This document shows, one piece after another, positions 53,901 to 60,566 of a stretch of 64,000 nt of DNA. Numbering within the stretch: position 1 is the stretch's first letter; each line of letters opens with the position of its first letter. The notes beneath the pieces were generated by a model. It had not been told where the DNA came from and did no database searches. It was given only the letters and a program-made list of their open reading frames with translations. The DNA comes from Periplaneta americana (Eukaryota > Arthropoda > Insecta > Blattodea > Blattidae), in the NCBI RefSeq assembly GCF_040183065.1, contig NC_091119.1, positions 197,214,543 to 197,278,542 on the forward strand, given 5' to 3'. The position numbers were made by a program, and so were the translations under genes.

Positions 53901-54386
53901 GGATTGTATCCGGCGTGGCTTAGTGGATAAAGCATCAGCACGTAGAGCTGAAAACCCGGGTTCAAATCCCGGCGCCGGAGAGAATTTTTCTCCGTTCCAT
54001 CACTCTTTCAACATTTAATAAATCCACTAATAAAATTGGTCCTTTGTACAAGCATATTGAGGTGGTAGTTTTTCTTTGGTATAATAGTCAAAATTATTCA
54101 CCCGCATGTATTATGCATACACACACATTACCATCTTATGAGGTCATTTTTGAAGCCAGCCTTTAACTGAATAAGAAATATGTATATGGGTGTTACGTGT
54201 CATAAGAAGACTCCTCATATTGAACTGCTTTTTTTTCTTTTCAGGGGAAGCATTCCTCCAGGTGCTCATTTTGATCCAGTTGGTCCTCCTGGCATCGGTC
54301 CAAGAAGAGGTCCCCCAGGGTCAGGGTTTGGACCACCTAATCCCGATCACCTGCCACCCCCAGGCTATGACGACATGTTCATGTAA
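40725..54386 (+). CDS. PSMF1: Proteasome inhibitor PI31 subunit, complete in five exons
   Basis: Exons 40725-40865, 40974-41123, 45212-45507, 49948-50088 and 54245-54386 join in phases 0, 0, 2 and 2 and give 289 residues, slightly above the ~270 of vertebrate PI31. The N-terminal half is the FP (Fbxo7/PI31) domain with LVALLHWYFVKCGFKCIGLG and DSYALRYVRDNELYILKGVK. The second half is proline- and glycine-rich with repeated DP(L/F) motifs and ends NPDHLPPPGYDDMFM, the family's signature tail. PI31 binds the 20S proteasome and, in flies, helps its assembly and axonal transport. The start is the ATG at 40725 (MASLMFGWEL); an in-frame ATG lies ten codons upstream at 40695. Introns are packed with transposons. 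Confidence 0.95.
40974..41123 (+). CDS. PSMF1: PSMF1 exon 2 (FP domain)
   Basis: 50 codons after acceptor GTGTTTCAG. It reads LPKDWSSGDSYALRYVRD and ends EADIVFNFL at donor CTG|GTAAGA. Both borders are phase 0. Confidence 0.95.
41130..41930 (+). other. PSMF1 intron 2, first part, unassigned
   Basis: No repeat or exon was recognised between the donor and the SINE at 41936. Confidence 0.35.
41936..42190 (+). repeat. tRNA-derived SINE, near full length with A-tail
   Basis: The head reads GTGTAGCTCTGTCGGCTAAG (A box), then GGGTTCGATTCTCGC (B box). The core has GGTTGGGTTTTTTCCGAGGT and TTTTCTCCAACC. The 3' part is GATACAGCGTCGTTAAATAG followed by a run of A. Pol III boxes are close to consensus. 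Minus-strand relatives are at 7161-7377 and 44965-45155. Confidence 0.85.
42191..42839. other. Unassigned intron sequence
   Basis: No recognised exon. A stretch near 42560-42800 could be the 3' UTR of the retroelement that follows on the minus strand. Confidence 0.35.
42840..43800 (-). pseudogene. Retroelement ORF C-terminus with nuclease-like domain, fragment B
   Basis: The minus strand first shows SILTYNIEIWG-like sequence (43744 and downward: YNIEIWGNDLSSQLSDKIKS), the usual region just behind a LINE reverse transcriptase. After a frameshift come RRADIIAINGHLKWALVLDP, TIRFERN, VDIEKKSIYEPCLPYL, WSVIGLLFGSRG and a C-terminal ILHHHPYFN. It is the longer relative of 35650-36010 and shows that the domain belongs at the end of a reverse transcriptase protein. 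Confidence 0.65.
43801..44209. other. Unassigned intron sequence
   Basis: No recognised feature. Confidence 0.35.
44210..44964 (+). pseudogene. CR1-like LINE 3' end with (ATT)n tail
   Basis: At 44260-44400 the plus strand reads FTVATSRHWNSLPPEVKGCR, then TLKSFKSTLENYL, the conserved end of CR1/Jockey-type ORF2. The 3' UTR follows, containing an (ATT)n at 44592-44650, and ends with CCTCTGCCAGGTTGAATAAA and a second (ATT)n at 44929-44964. The open frames at 44496-44824 are translations of the microsatellite region, not genes. Confidence 0.7.
44965..45155 (-). repeat. tRNA-derived SINE, minus orientation, old copy
   Basis: On the minus strand the head (near 45155) has TACCTCAGACGGTAACGTGT, then GGGTTCGATTCCCAC (B box). 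The core has TTTTTTCAGAGATTTTCCCC. It matches 41936-42190 with many substitutions and lies just upstream of the exon 3 acceptor. Confidence 0.7.
45212..45507 (+). CDS. PSMF1: PSMF1 exon 3
   Basis: 296 nt after acceptor GTGTTTCAG. It reads RVSDLTVSIIHF, KNLKGSIEALIPTYK, QKELLDPV and FQDEFDDPLRIGQP, ending GVGFDSN plus two bases of tryptophan at donor TTG|GTACGC. It contains the end of the FP domain and the start of the low-complexity half. Confidence 0.95.
45600..45757 (-). repeat. tRNA-derived SINE, minus orientation (third head type)
   Basis: On the minus strand, TTCGAATCCCGATTGGGGCA precedes TTACCTGGTTGAGG and TTTTTTCCGGGGTTTTCCCT, then AATATGAGCAAATGCTGGGT and ACTTTCGATGTTGGACACCG. A fragment of this core in the other orientation is at 33540-33660. 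Confidence 0.7.
45840..46690 (+). pseudogene. LINE reverse transcriptase C-terminal half, frameshifted
   Basis: Frames shift from LNTLLFADDQAIIS (catalytic FADD) to FGMEISAQKSKVM, NCNYLGCEISYQ, FLLYGSEIWTV and, in another frame, NRIKATEMKFFRRTAGYTLL, LNWLDHVRRM, then a basic RRPRRP stretch and the stop. It ends with a short GATGAT repeat. The order of motifs fits the RTE-like group but differs from the 3704-5032 family. Confidence 0.8.
46700..47384. repeat. Intron stretch with a 57-bp direct duplication
   Basis: The block CGACGTATGTGAGAAGGTTA, then GTGG(A/G)TTAGTTGAGGTGATA and TCTCAGTGA occurs twice with a 57-bp offset (47043 and 47100). The part before, 46740-46930, is moderately GC-rich and may hold a decayed tRNA-like repeat, but I could not show it. 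Confidence 0.6.
47393..48663 (+). mobile_element. hAT transposon (1271 bp), non-autonomous
   Basis: The 8-bp direct repeat GTAAAGAG is at 47385-47392 and 48664-48671. The left end CAGTGCCGGTTCCTCGGGCG and the reverse complement of the right end CAGTGGCGGCTCCTGCATAT are inverted repeats. Near 48445-48545 the plus strand reads FGQFKKLSLQEQIIAIQNGR and PTPTLPGL, which resembles the N-terminal part of some hAT transposases. The rest of the enzyme is missing. Confidence 0.88.
48672..49299. other. Unassigned PSMF1 intron sequence
   Basis: AT-rich, no recognised feature. Confidence 0.35.
49300..49405 (-). mobile_element. End fragment of the CACAGT-terminus TIR element
   Basis: On the minus strand from 49403 the sequence reads CACAGTCTACTATATACAGT, then CGCGAAGCTCAATATGTAGT and further to GGATCGCTACTATCGCCTCA. 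It matches the left end of the element at 30607. The other end was not found. Confidence 0.7.
49440..49880 (-). pseudogene. RNase H-type LINE 3' fragment, just upstream of exon 4
   Basis: The minus strand reads [40 protein letters not shown], the CPLC knuckle and HDNIFEKYW to a stop, with the AACAAC-type tail at 49430-49445. It ends about 65 bp before the exon 4 acceptor. The longer open frame on this strand (to 50136) is a chance extension antisense through exon 4. Confidence 0.85.
49948..50088 (+). CDS. PSMF1: PSMF1 exon 4
   Basis: 141 nt after acceptor TTTTCAG. The first base completes tryptophan, then DPNRDPLAVGRSDLDPFSRG, GGMIFNPFGPRG and GGLP, leaving two bases of arginine at donor AG|GTAAGT. 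The DP-rich composition is typical of the PI31 C-terminal half. Confidence 0.95.
50138..51690 (+). pseudogene. CR1-like LINE ORF2 C-terminus and 3' UTR, interrupted twice
   Basis: 50160-50285 reads PFASCVKNLGVYFDTHLNWN, NQVTHIIKKV and LHSLR. After an unrelated stretch (about 50286-50625) it resumes as FLPLSLKKILVETLVMPHFD, YCDFLLPDLNV, CVRFFCDVRR, ADHITPSFQTLNWL, SLSRLWNTLP and FKSKLIKHFL, with the stop at 51135. The 3' UTR is split by the SINE at 51320-51620 and ends TTGGTAGAGGGGAAGAG, then TTAAATAAATAAATG. CR1-like groups have this C-terminal pattern. Confidence 0.82.
51320..51620 (+). repeat. tRNA-derived SINE (301 bp) with a 14-bp TSD
   Basis: The 14-bp direct repeat ATTGTAGTTGTAAT is at 51306-51319 and 51621-51634. 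The head has TAGCTCAGTTGGTAGAGCAG (A box) and CGGGTTCGATCCCAGG (B box), followed by GGATTTTTTCTCGTTGCCAA, a body with GGGTAAAAGGCGGTCAGAGT, and a tail of TTTACC repeats. The intact Pol III boxes and perfect duplication suggest a young copy. A relative is at 40162-40395. Confidence 0.9.
51711..52132. mobile_element. pogo/Tigger-like MITE (422 bp)
   Basis: The left end CAGTAAAACCTCATTAATCC and the reverse complement of the right end CAGTAAAACCTCGTTAATTC are inverted repeats. The right flank starts TA; the left flank is TT, so the duplication is mutated on one side. No coding remains. Confidence 0.75.
52133..52469. other. Unassigned intron sequence
   Basis: No recognised feature; probably the upstream part of the LINE tail that follows. 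Confidence 0.3.
52470..52860 (+). pseudogene. LINE C-terminal tail, plus copy
   Basis: Reading across frames gives AETWTLR, EAFEMWKWKRMERVKWIDRI, RNEAMLERV, RNWLGH-like and LPTEGCSGRNGERE-like sequence. This corresponds to the plus-strand relative of the minus-strand tail at 52925-53225. Together they form an inverted repeat about 100 bp apart. Confidence 0.65.
52925..53225 (-). pseudogene. LINE C-terminal tail, minus copy
   Basis: The minus strand reads HFRSDEEKRLETFEMRIWRR, MECVKWTYRIRNEAVLERVG, LIRKRKKNWLGHWLRRNCLL and DALEGMVNGRRVRGRR. This pattern (W.RR....W.....N..VL... GHWLRR) is the end of RTE-type ORF2. The catalytic part is absent. Confidence 0.75.
53350..53420 (-). other. tRNA-like cloverleaf module 1 (minus)
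   Basis: Read on the minus strand: acceptor TCCGGCG pairs with CGCCGGA over 7 bp; D arm GCTT/AAGC with an 8-nt loop; anticodon arm TCAGC/GCTGA with loop ACGTAGA; 4-nt variable loop; T arm CCGGG/CCCGG with loop TTCAAAT. All four stems are perfect. The A box TGGCTTAGTGG and B box GGTTCAAATCC are near consensus. The loop would place GTA (tyrosine) in the anticodon position, but position 33 is C instead of U, so I do not call it a functional tRNA. Confidence 0.8.
53529..53599 (+). other. tRNA-like cloverleaf module 2 (plus)
   Basis: Same 71-nt layout as module 1, with one acceptor-stem mismatch (TCCTGCG against CGCCGGA). A run of five T follows 5 nt after the end, which could terminate Pol III. 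Confidence 0.8.
53909..53979 (+). other. tRNA-like cloverleaf module 3 (plus)
   Basis: Same sequence as module 1 with a perfect acceptor stem (TCCGGCG/CGCCGGA). The T run GAATTTTTC follows. It is 380 nt downstream of module 2, the distance being set by the repeated flanking sequence. Confidence 0.8.
54245..54386 (+). CDS. PSMF1: PSMF1 exon 5 (C-terminus)
   Basis: 142 nt after acceptor CTTTTCAG. The first base completes arginine, then GSIPPGAHFDPVGPPG and NPDHLPPPGYDDMFM before TAA (54384-54386). This ending is the most conserved signature of PI31. Confidence 0.97.
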
Positions 54387-54462
54387 ATATGTATAGATAT
54401 GTTGTACTCGAATGCTATGCTGTGAAATATATAAGACTTTTTCACATGTTATCTGAATGCTT

Positions 54463-54468
54463 AATAAA
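54463..54468 (+). terminator. PSMF1: PSMF1 polyadenylation signal AATAAA
   Basis: AATAAA lies 77 nt after the stop codon, in an AT-rich 3' UTR followed by a GT-poor but TTTT-containing stretch. It is the first canonical signal after the stop. Confidence 0.7.
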
Positions 54469-54479
54469 ATAACTTGAAG

Positions 54480-54880
54480 ATTGAGAGGAGTATTTTATTT
54501 AAAGGGTGAGAGAAGTTAACACTATATATTTCAAACAAACAAGAGATAGTGATACTGAGGCTTTGTTGGCGGTTGTGATGGTTGCATAGGCGGAGTTACG
54601 GGGGGGCATAGGGGGGCTTCTTTTCTATTAACGTTAGAAAATATTGGATTCAAAAGAAAATTTTTGCTTTTGTTTATGATTAAGTTTCTGTGCTTAAATT
54701 GATGAATTATTGTCTTCATATCATGTGTCTGGACTACAATATTTATTTTAAATTTCTGAATGTATAAGAATTTTTACACCTCATTTGAGGAATGGAAGCA
54801 CTGTAATGTTTCTTTTGTAACAGCCTGTATTCATGTGTTAGAAGTCTGCAGGTGTTCAGGCCGCCACACAGTGGTCTAGA
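54480..54880. other. Unassigned sequence downstream of PSMF1
   Basis: A G-run stretch near 54594-54619 (GCGGAGTTACGGGGGGGCAT) may be the end of a DNA transposon. No gene was recognised. Confidence 0.35.
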
Positions 54881-55600
54881 ATGCAAATTTAGCGGGACAT
54901 ATTAATAACTTTTCAGCTACCTAACAGATTTTTATGAAATTTTACACAGTAGTTACAGGTAGCATATATGTTTTGTACGCAAGCTCTCGTTACGTTGGTA
55001 TAAGGGTAACTACCCCTTATAGGGGGGCGCAATTAAACAAAATTAGTAACTTTTCTCCTATTTAACAGATTTTTATGAAATTTTACAAATTAGTTACAGG
55101 TAGCATATATGTTTTGTATGCAAGCTCTCGTTACGTTGGTATAAGGGTAACTACCCCTTATAGGGGGGCGCAATTAAACAAAATTAGTAACTTTTCTCCT
55201 ATTTAACAGATTTTTATGAAATTTTACAAATTAGTTACAGGTAGCATATATGTTTTGTATGCAAGCTCTCGTTACGTTGGTATAAGGGTAACTACCCCTT
55301 ATAGGGGGGCGCAATTAAACAAAATTAGTAACTTTTCTCCTATTTAACAGATTTTTATGAAATTTTACAAAGTAGCTACAGGTAGCATGTATGTTTTGTA
55401 TACAAGCTCTCATTACGTTGGTCTAAGTGTAACTACCCCTTATAGGGGGGCGCAATTAGACAAAATTAGTAACTTTTCTCCTATCTAACAGATTTTTATG
55501 AAATTTTATACAGTAGTGACACTTAGTACATTTGTTTTGTGTACAAACTCTGTTTACGTTGGTATGAGCAGAAGTGCCCCTTACAGGGGGATGCATTTAG
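54881..55600 (+). repeat. Tandem array of a 141-bp unit, about five copies
   Basis: The landmark AGGGGGGCGCAATTA begins at 55021, 55162, 55303 and 55444, with a diverged one at 55585, so the period is exactly 141 bp (47 codons). Each unit contains CAGATTTTTATGAAATTTTA, GTTTTGTATGCAAGCTCTCG and ACTACCCCTTATAGGGGGGC. The inner copies are nearly identical and the outer ones diverged, as expected for unequal exchange. All six frames contain stops, so it is not coding now. Confidence 0.92.
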
Positions 55601-56409
55601 ACAAAATCTTATGGGGGGGGGGGGAATGTAACATTTTAGGTACTATTGCACTTTTTGGACACTCGGAAAGCTTATTTGGTACATAATTAACAAGCTGTCA
55701 TCTTGAATTCCCTGAATTACACTGCGGAAGCAGATTCGGTTCACAGATATTGAAATAACTGCAACCGAGAAAAATTGCACTACTGGACCTCGAAAGAATA
55801 GTGCTCATGAATTATTACTTCCGCAAATCTGCGCACCTTAAGACTGGATTTAAAATAGAGGTAAATAGTGGAGGAAGTGAAAAAAAAAAATCATTTTTGG
55901 ACGAACGAAAGGGTTTTTTTTTTCTCTACCTTAGCAAAGTCTGCACTCAATGGTTAAATTTATATTTTGTCCCGTGTCCATTCATGCTAATTTGACATGC
56001 TATAATAACATTAAATGTAACACAAACAAACAGTGTTACATACCTAAAGAACTACTTGACACGTTGATACCAAATATGAATGGAATCGACCACTTACAAC
56101 AGAGTTACAGCACAAGGAAAACGGCAGACTCGCGGCGCTTGCTGAGTAAGAATGCTGGGTGGCGAAATGTGGCATGTTACCGGCCTCTTATCTCGCTATG
56201 CAGCCACCTCCGCTGATTAAGATTATCAATTGAGTGTTACTCAGTTATATAGGAAAAATAATTTAAGGGCTTAATTTCATTTTTTTACATGTCATTTTTC
56301 TCCATTTGTCCTCCTAAATACGGATTTTAGACCACTGTGCGCCACTTGGAGAAATAAGAATAACATTCTGCACAACAATGCAGAAAAAAGAAAAGTGATC
56401 TCGGTATAA
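55601..56409. other. Unassigned stretch with a poly-G run
   Basis: A G run at 55612-55624 directly follows the last repeat unit. No product was recognised for the open frames at 55801-56216. Confidence 0.35.
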
Positions 56410-56863
56410 GAAATACAAACAACGAATACAATTTATTATAAATCAGTACAACTCCTACCTATGCAGATGACATCGATATTGTTGCTAGAACAAGAACAGT
56501 ACTGGTAGATGCATTTAACTCTCTACTGGACGCAGCAAAGAGGATGGGACTACAAGTGAATGAAAAGAAGACCAAGTACATGATATCTAACCCAAATAGA
56601 GCTTGTGGTGCAGATGATTTCTTGGAGATTGGAAACTATAAATTTGATCGAGTAACTGATTTTAGTTATTTGGGCTCTATAGTTAGTCAGGATAATGATA
56701 TGAGCCTTGAAATTGGTAAAAGGATCTTCCTCGCTAATAGATGCTACTATGGTCTCGTGAGACATATTAGATCTAAAATATTAACCCCCCAAAGCAAAAT
56801 TAGGATATATAACCAGTCCTCACTTATGCCTCAGAAGCCTGGACATTGACAAAAAAGGATATA

Positions 56864-58039
56864 CAGTGAAACCTGTTCAAATCGGAACCTGAATAATCCG
56901 GAATCCTGTCTATTTCGGAACAATTTATTGGTCCCGGCGAAATTTGTATGTATTATGTGTAATTTTTCCTGAATAAAACGGAAACTGTCCAACGCGGAAA
57001 CGGAAACTGTCTGCTACTGTTCAAAACGGAAACAATATTTTGGACACACTATATTTTGTAACTATATTTTGAAACAGCGTGTAATTTCAAGGAATATACG
57101 AAATGTGTAGGTCACTAAGATAAAAACCAGTTTTCTTTGCAAAATTCTAGAGGGTACGAGGGTGTGTTGGCCTGTCGGTCATAAATTTTATTACCCTGTT
57201 GACTAGGCAGACGAGTCCCTTCAAAGATTTTGAATGCTTCACACCCGTATACTGTCGTAGCTAAACAGAGCGCAAATGTAGTGATTTCCAGGTAAAAAAA
57301 AAAAAAGTTGCATAAAATGTGGCATTAACATTAAGTGATGAAGTAAAAGTTATCGAGATAAAGGAAAATTAGAACCAAAGTCTATGTGAAATAATATTGA
57401 AGTACAGTTGTGGAAAACTCAGGTGTGACACTTTAAAAAATAAAGATCATAACGAGTGAGTGGCGTGCGGCCAATATTGGTGACACAAAAGGAACCAGAA
57501 AGCAACTCTTTACGTGGAAATAAATGAACTGTTGTGGGAGTGGGTTCTTCATGACCTTTCAAAGAACAAGACAATTTCTGGATCTGTTCTGCAAAGCAAG
57601 CTATTGAACTGGGAAAGAAATTAAATGAACCAGAATTCAAGGCTTCTAATAGATGGCTCCTAGTCCAATTAATTAATAATGTGCAGCGATATGCAGTACA
57701 GTATTAGAGTATAGTGTTAGATATTAAATAGAATGAGATTAGTAAACTTTAGTAATGTTTAATGACTAATGAGTGAGTTACGATAAAATTTATATAGAAA
57801 ATGAGATTTTAATCAAGATGATTCACCAACGTAATAAGCGACAGAAAGTTGATTTAATGTGAGTAGTGTTAAATGGAATACTTCGTACTTCTTGCAGTTT
57901 GCGGCATGCCATTTTGTTTTTCATGTATATGAATAACAAAATATTCAATTTTAATGTCACACCTGAATAATACGGAAACCTGTCCACAACGGGAAAAAAA
58001 TTAGGACCATGTCACTTCCGTCTTGAACAGGTTTCACTG
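56864..58039. mobile_element. pogo/Tigger-like element (1176 bp) in the LINE
   Basis: The left end CAGTGAAACCTGTTCAAATC and the reverse complement of the right end CAGTGAAACCTGTTCAAGAC are inverted repeats with TA on both sides (56862-56863 and 58040-58041). LINE codons join across it. Subterminal GGAAAC and CGGAA words recur on both sides. No transposase was recognised. Confidence 0.87.
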
Positions 58040-58388
58040 TACATAGATTAAACATTTTTGAATGGAAGGTTTTAAGGTCGATCTTTGGGCCAGTCAATGT
58101 AGATAACGAATGGAGAGCCCGGTATAATCATGAATTATATGAACTCTTCAGTGAGCCCAATATAACATCTTTTATAAAAATGGGACGCCTGAGATGGGCT
58201 GGTCATATAATGAGATTAGAGGACTCGAGACCAGCCATCAGAGTCCTCCTATATGAACCAGGGGGAAATAGACGAAGAGGAAGACCAAAGGTCAGATGGG
58301 AGGATGCCAGAACTATTGGAGTTAAAAACTGGAAGAGTGTTGCTAGAAATAGGGATGAATGGGGGAAACTCCTATGGACAGCCAGGAC

Positions 58389-59523
58389 CAGGGGCGGCCC
58401 GTCCTTATGTGCTACAGTGCTACAGCACAATGATAATTTTTGCTCAAATAATGTATTTGTAATACCACCATAGTACTTGATCTGTCATTTGACAATTTCC
58501 TGTAGTTATGTTCATGACGCGTTATAGAGTGTTTAATTCTTCGCTCTTAGCTCTTTGTTGCCTCAGGGGGTACGTTGTGCTACTCAAAACTCTACATGAG
58601 AATGTAGACAATTAATGCGCATGTGCGAAGCTGAAATCACTGCCCTGATTGGCTATTTTTACGCGGGGAAGTGCTGTAGTCAGCTTCAGCACAACACAGC
58701 TTGGAGATTGCAAAAGTAAAGCATAACGAAAGAATGCTTGTTTGTGGAAGAACTCGGAACTATTTACAATGTAGGCCTATTTGGTAATTCAAGTGTCCGA
58801 CTGCTGCTGCCGTCTACCTGCTTTTTGAGGTTCCTCCTGAACCAGTCAGCAAGCGACGGAGAATGGAATCCCAGAAAACTGAAGCCAAGGAAGTATGTGA
58901 CCGTATAATTCAGAAAACTACTCACCATTTCCAGTCTTTAAGCTATCTAGACGCAACAAAATTATTAAACAGCAAATTTTCTGGCAATTTTTCGCATAGC
59001 CTAATTTTCCTGAACGCGAACTTGAAGTTGCTGTCAACGGCTATACTGTACTGAAGACAACAGTGTTAAAGACACAACTTTGAGTTCTATACGGAACACC
59101 TGCCTTCCGGAATATAGATGGAGCTGTTCAATTGTTACGATACATAGCCTCCAACAATTCACACAATCCATTCTGTGAAGTAACGAAGTTGTTAAATATT
59201 TTGGTTACAACACCAATGACCACTGCTGAGCCAGAAAGATGTTTTTCTTGCTTAAAACGCATAAAAACGTTTTTAAGGAACACTATGTCCCAGGATCGCC
59301 TCACTGCTCTTGCAACACTGTCAATAGAAAAGAGTATGATGTCCAAGATGGAGGGTTTAACACCAGGGTAATTGACAGGTTCTGCAGTAGGAAGGAACGT
59401 CGTATGGACTTCATATTTCGTCACTAGGCGAGTCTCAAATTAAGATAAATACATATAAGTGTATACAGTAGGCCGATATAGGAATTGTAGCACACTCATT
59501 ATTTTGACCACCAGCCGCTACTG
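58389..59523 (+). mobile_element. hAT transposon (1135 bp) in the LINE
   Basis: The exact 8-bp direct repeat GCCAGGAC is at 58381-58388 and 59524-59531. The left end CAGGGGCGGCCCGTCCTTAT and the reverse complement of the right end CAGTAGCGGCTGGTGGTCAA are imperfect inverted repeats. The C-terminal transposase fragment at 59129-59424 lies inside. Confidence 0.9.
59129..59424 (+). pseudogene. hAT transposase C-terminal dimerisation domain (ZMYM1-like)
   Basis: Two overlapping frames read FCEVTKLLNILVTTPMTTAE, PERCFSCLKRIKTFLRNTM, SQDRLTALATLSIE and, after a shift, VIDRFCSRKERRMDFIFRH. The pattern P.T.AE.ERCFS.LKRIKT.LRN.M...RL..L..LSIE is typical of hAT proteins close to ZMYM1. The upstream domains are deleted. 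Confidence 0.85.
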
Positions 59524-59575
59524 GCCAGGACCCATGATGGGTTGTCGAGCTAAGGATGATGATGATGATGATCAC

Positions 59576-59784
59576 GGTGTAATGTGTAAACTTAAAGACG
59601 AGATTGAAATAATTAGAGTTTATATTTCATAAGATATCTTCAGGAAGGTAAATTTCATATAAAAGGTTTCTGTTAGCACTGTTATGCAGTTTTATTGACA
59701 CATGCATGTATTTCTGTACGAGAGAGAAAAAGAGGGAGATTGTTTTAAGTTATGTCCTTTATAATATGTAGTAGACCTACAGTT
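59576..59784. other. Unassigned stretch
   Basis: No recognised feature after the (GAT)n near 59555. Confidence 0.3.
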
Positions 59785-59978
59785 CTAGCCTTCTATGCCC
59801 AAGGTTGCGGGTTCGATCCCAGGCCAGGTCGATGGCATTTAAGTGTGCTTAAATGCAACAAGCTCATGTCAGTAGATTTACTGGCATGTAAAAGAACTCC
59901 TGCGGGACAAAATTCCGGCACATCCAGCGATGCTAATATAACCTCTGCAGTTGCAAGCGCAGTTAAATAAAACATAAC
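59785..59978 (+). repeat. tRNA-derived SINE (GGCATTTAAGTGTGCTTAAA type)
   Basis: A B box GGGTTCGATCCCAGG is followed by GGCATTTAAGTGTGCTTAAA, TCATGTCAGTAGATTTACTG, TAAAAGAACTCCTGCGGGAC and an end AGTTAAATAAAACATAAC. I recognise it as an abundant insect SINE type. The A-box region is diverged. Confidence 0.75.
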
Positions 59979-60427
59979 ATTTACATTACAGTTCTAGCTC
60001 TATACAACTCAGTCCGAAAGATTGTGGATGTGGATGTAACACTGTAAGAAACATGCCCTCGAAAAAACCTTTATTAAATAATCATATTCTGATATACTGT
60101 ACTACTGTCAAGCTATAACAGGGGGAAGAGGTAAATGATGTCCCGATGTCCCCCATAACCCCGTTATATGGGGATTCTATAGTTTTGTTCTCCCCACAAG
60201 GAAACTCTTCTCTCTACGCCTATGGATGGTTACAGGTTTACACAACTATAGGCCATTTGTTATCTCATGGAATCAAATGCGTGTGTGCGCCATAGCTCAT
60301 AGTTAGAACATTATGTTGGGGTAAGTGAGCTAGCTAGCTGTAAGTGGAAGCATAGCGAGGGAAGCAGCTTCCTAGTCCACTTTCTTCTTCCCCTGATGCG
60401 CAGGTAGGTTTCACGAGATGACAAATG
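59979..60427. other. Unassigned stretch
   Basis: No gene or known repeat was recognised. Confidence 0.35.
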
Positions 60428-60566
60428 GCCTAGACCAGTGATATTCAACCTTTTTAGCTAGCGTACCCCTAAAATATATTTGTACCCCCAAACTGCATTG
60501 CAATTATATAAGAATTAACAAAAGACTATGATTGATGTTGTACTAAAAATAAATTATTATTATTAT

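Larger units (their letters stand above)
53253..54009. mobile_element. Composite of three tRNA-like units in inverted orientation (757 bp), 14-bp TSD
   Basis: The 14-bp direct repeat AACATTTAATAAAT is at 53239-53252 and 54010-54023. Inside, a minus unit (cloverleaf 53350-53420) faces a plus unit (53529-53599), and a second plus unit follows (53909-53979). Each cloverleaf is preceded by the same CCATCTCTCGGGTTCCCTCT-type or reverse sequence and followed by GAGAATTTTTCTCCGTTCCA. At the outer left, ATGTAC CGAA GTACAT is a small hairpin, repeated in inverted form at 53674-53689. The overall plan agrees with the shorter copy at 38167-38378. Confidence 0.88.
56410..59575 (+). pseudogene. LINE ORF2 C-terminal half split by two DNA transposons
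   Basis: Codons run from YADDIDIVAR (catalytic YADD, 56457) through MGLQVNEKKTKYM, FSYLGSIVSQ, ANRCYYGLVRHI to WTLTKKDIH. They resume after the pogo-like insertion with RLNIFEWKVLRSIFGP, GRLRWAGHIMRLEDSR, RRRGRPKVRWEDA and LLWTART, and after the hAT insertion with HDGLSS and a stop near 59550. Without the insertions the frame is nearly continuous, so the LINE was fairly intact before it was hit. The type resembles the RTE-like group. Confidence 0.85.

Noticed and set aside
53350..53979. Three functional tyrosine tRNA genes
   Set aside because: Position 33 is C, there is no tRNA-Tyr intron or known Tyr body sequence, and the copies lie inside a repeat flanked by a target duplication. I keep them as tRNA-like modules.
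54180..54396. Start of a separate small gene at 54180 or 54190
   Set aside because: The first codons are intron sequence; the acceptor at 54244 and the PI31 tail show that the real coding part begins at 54245 as exon 5. The second frame is a shadow.
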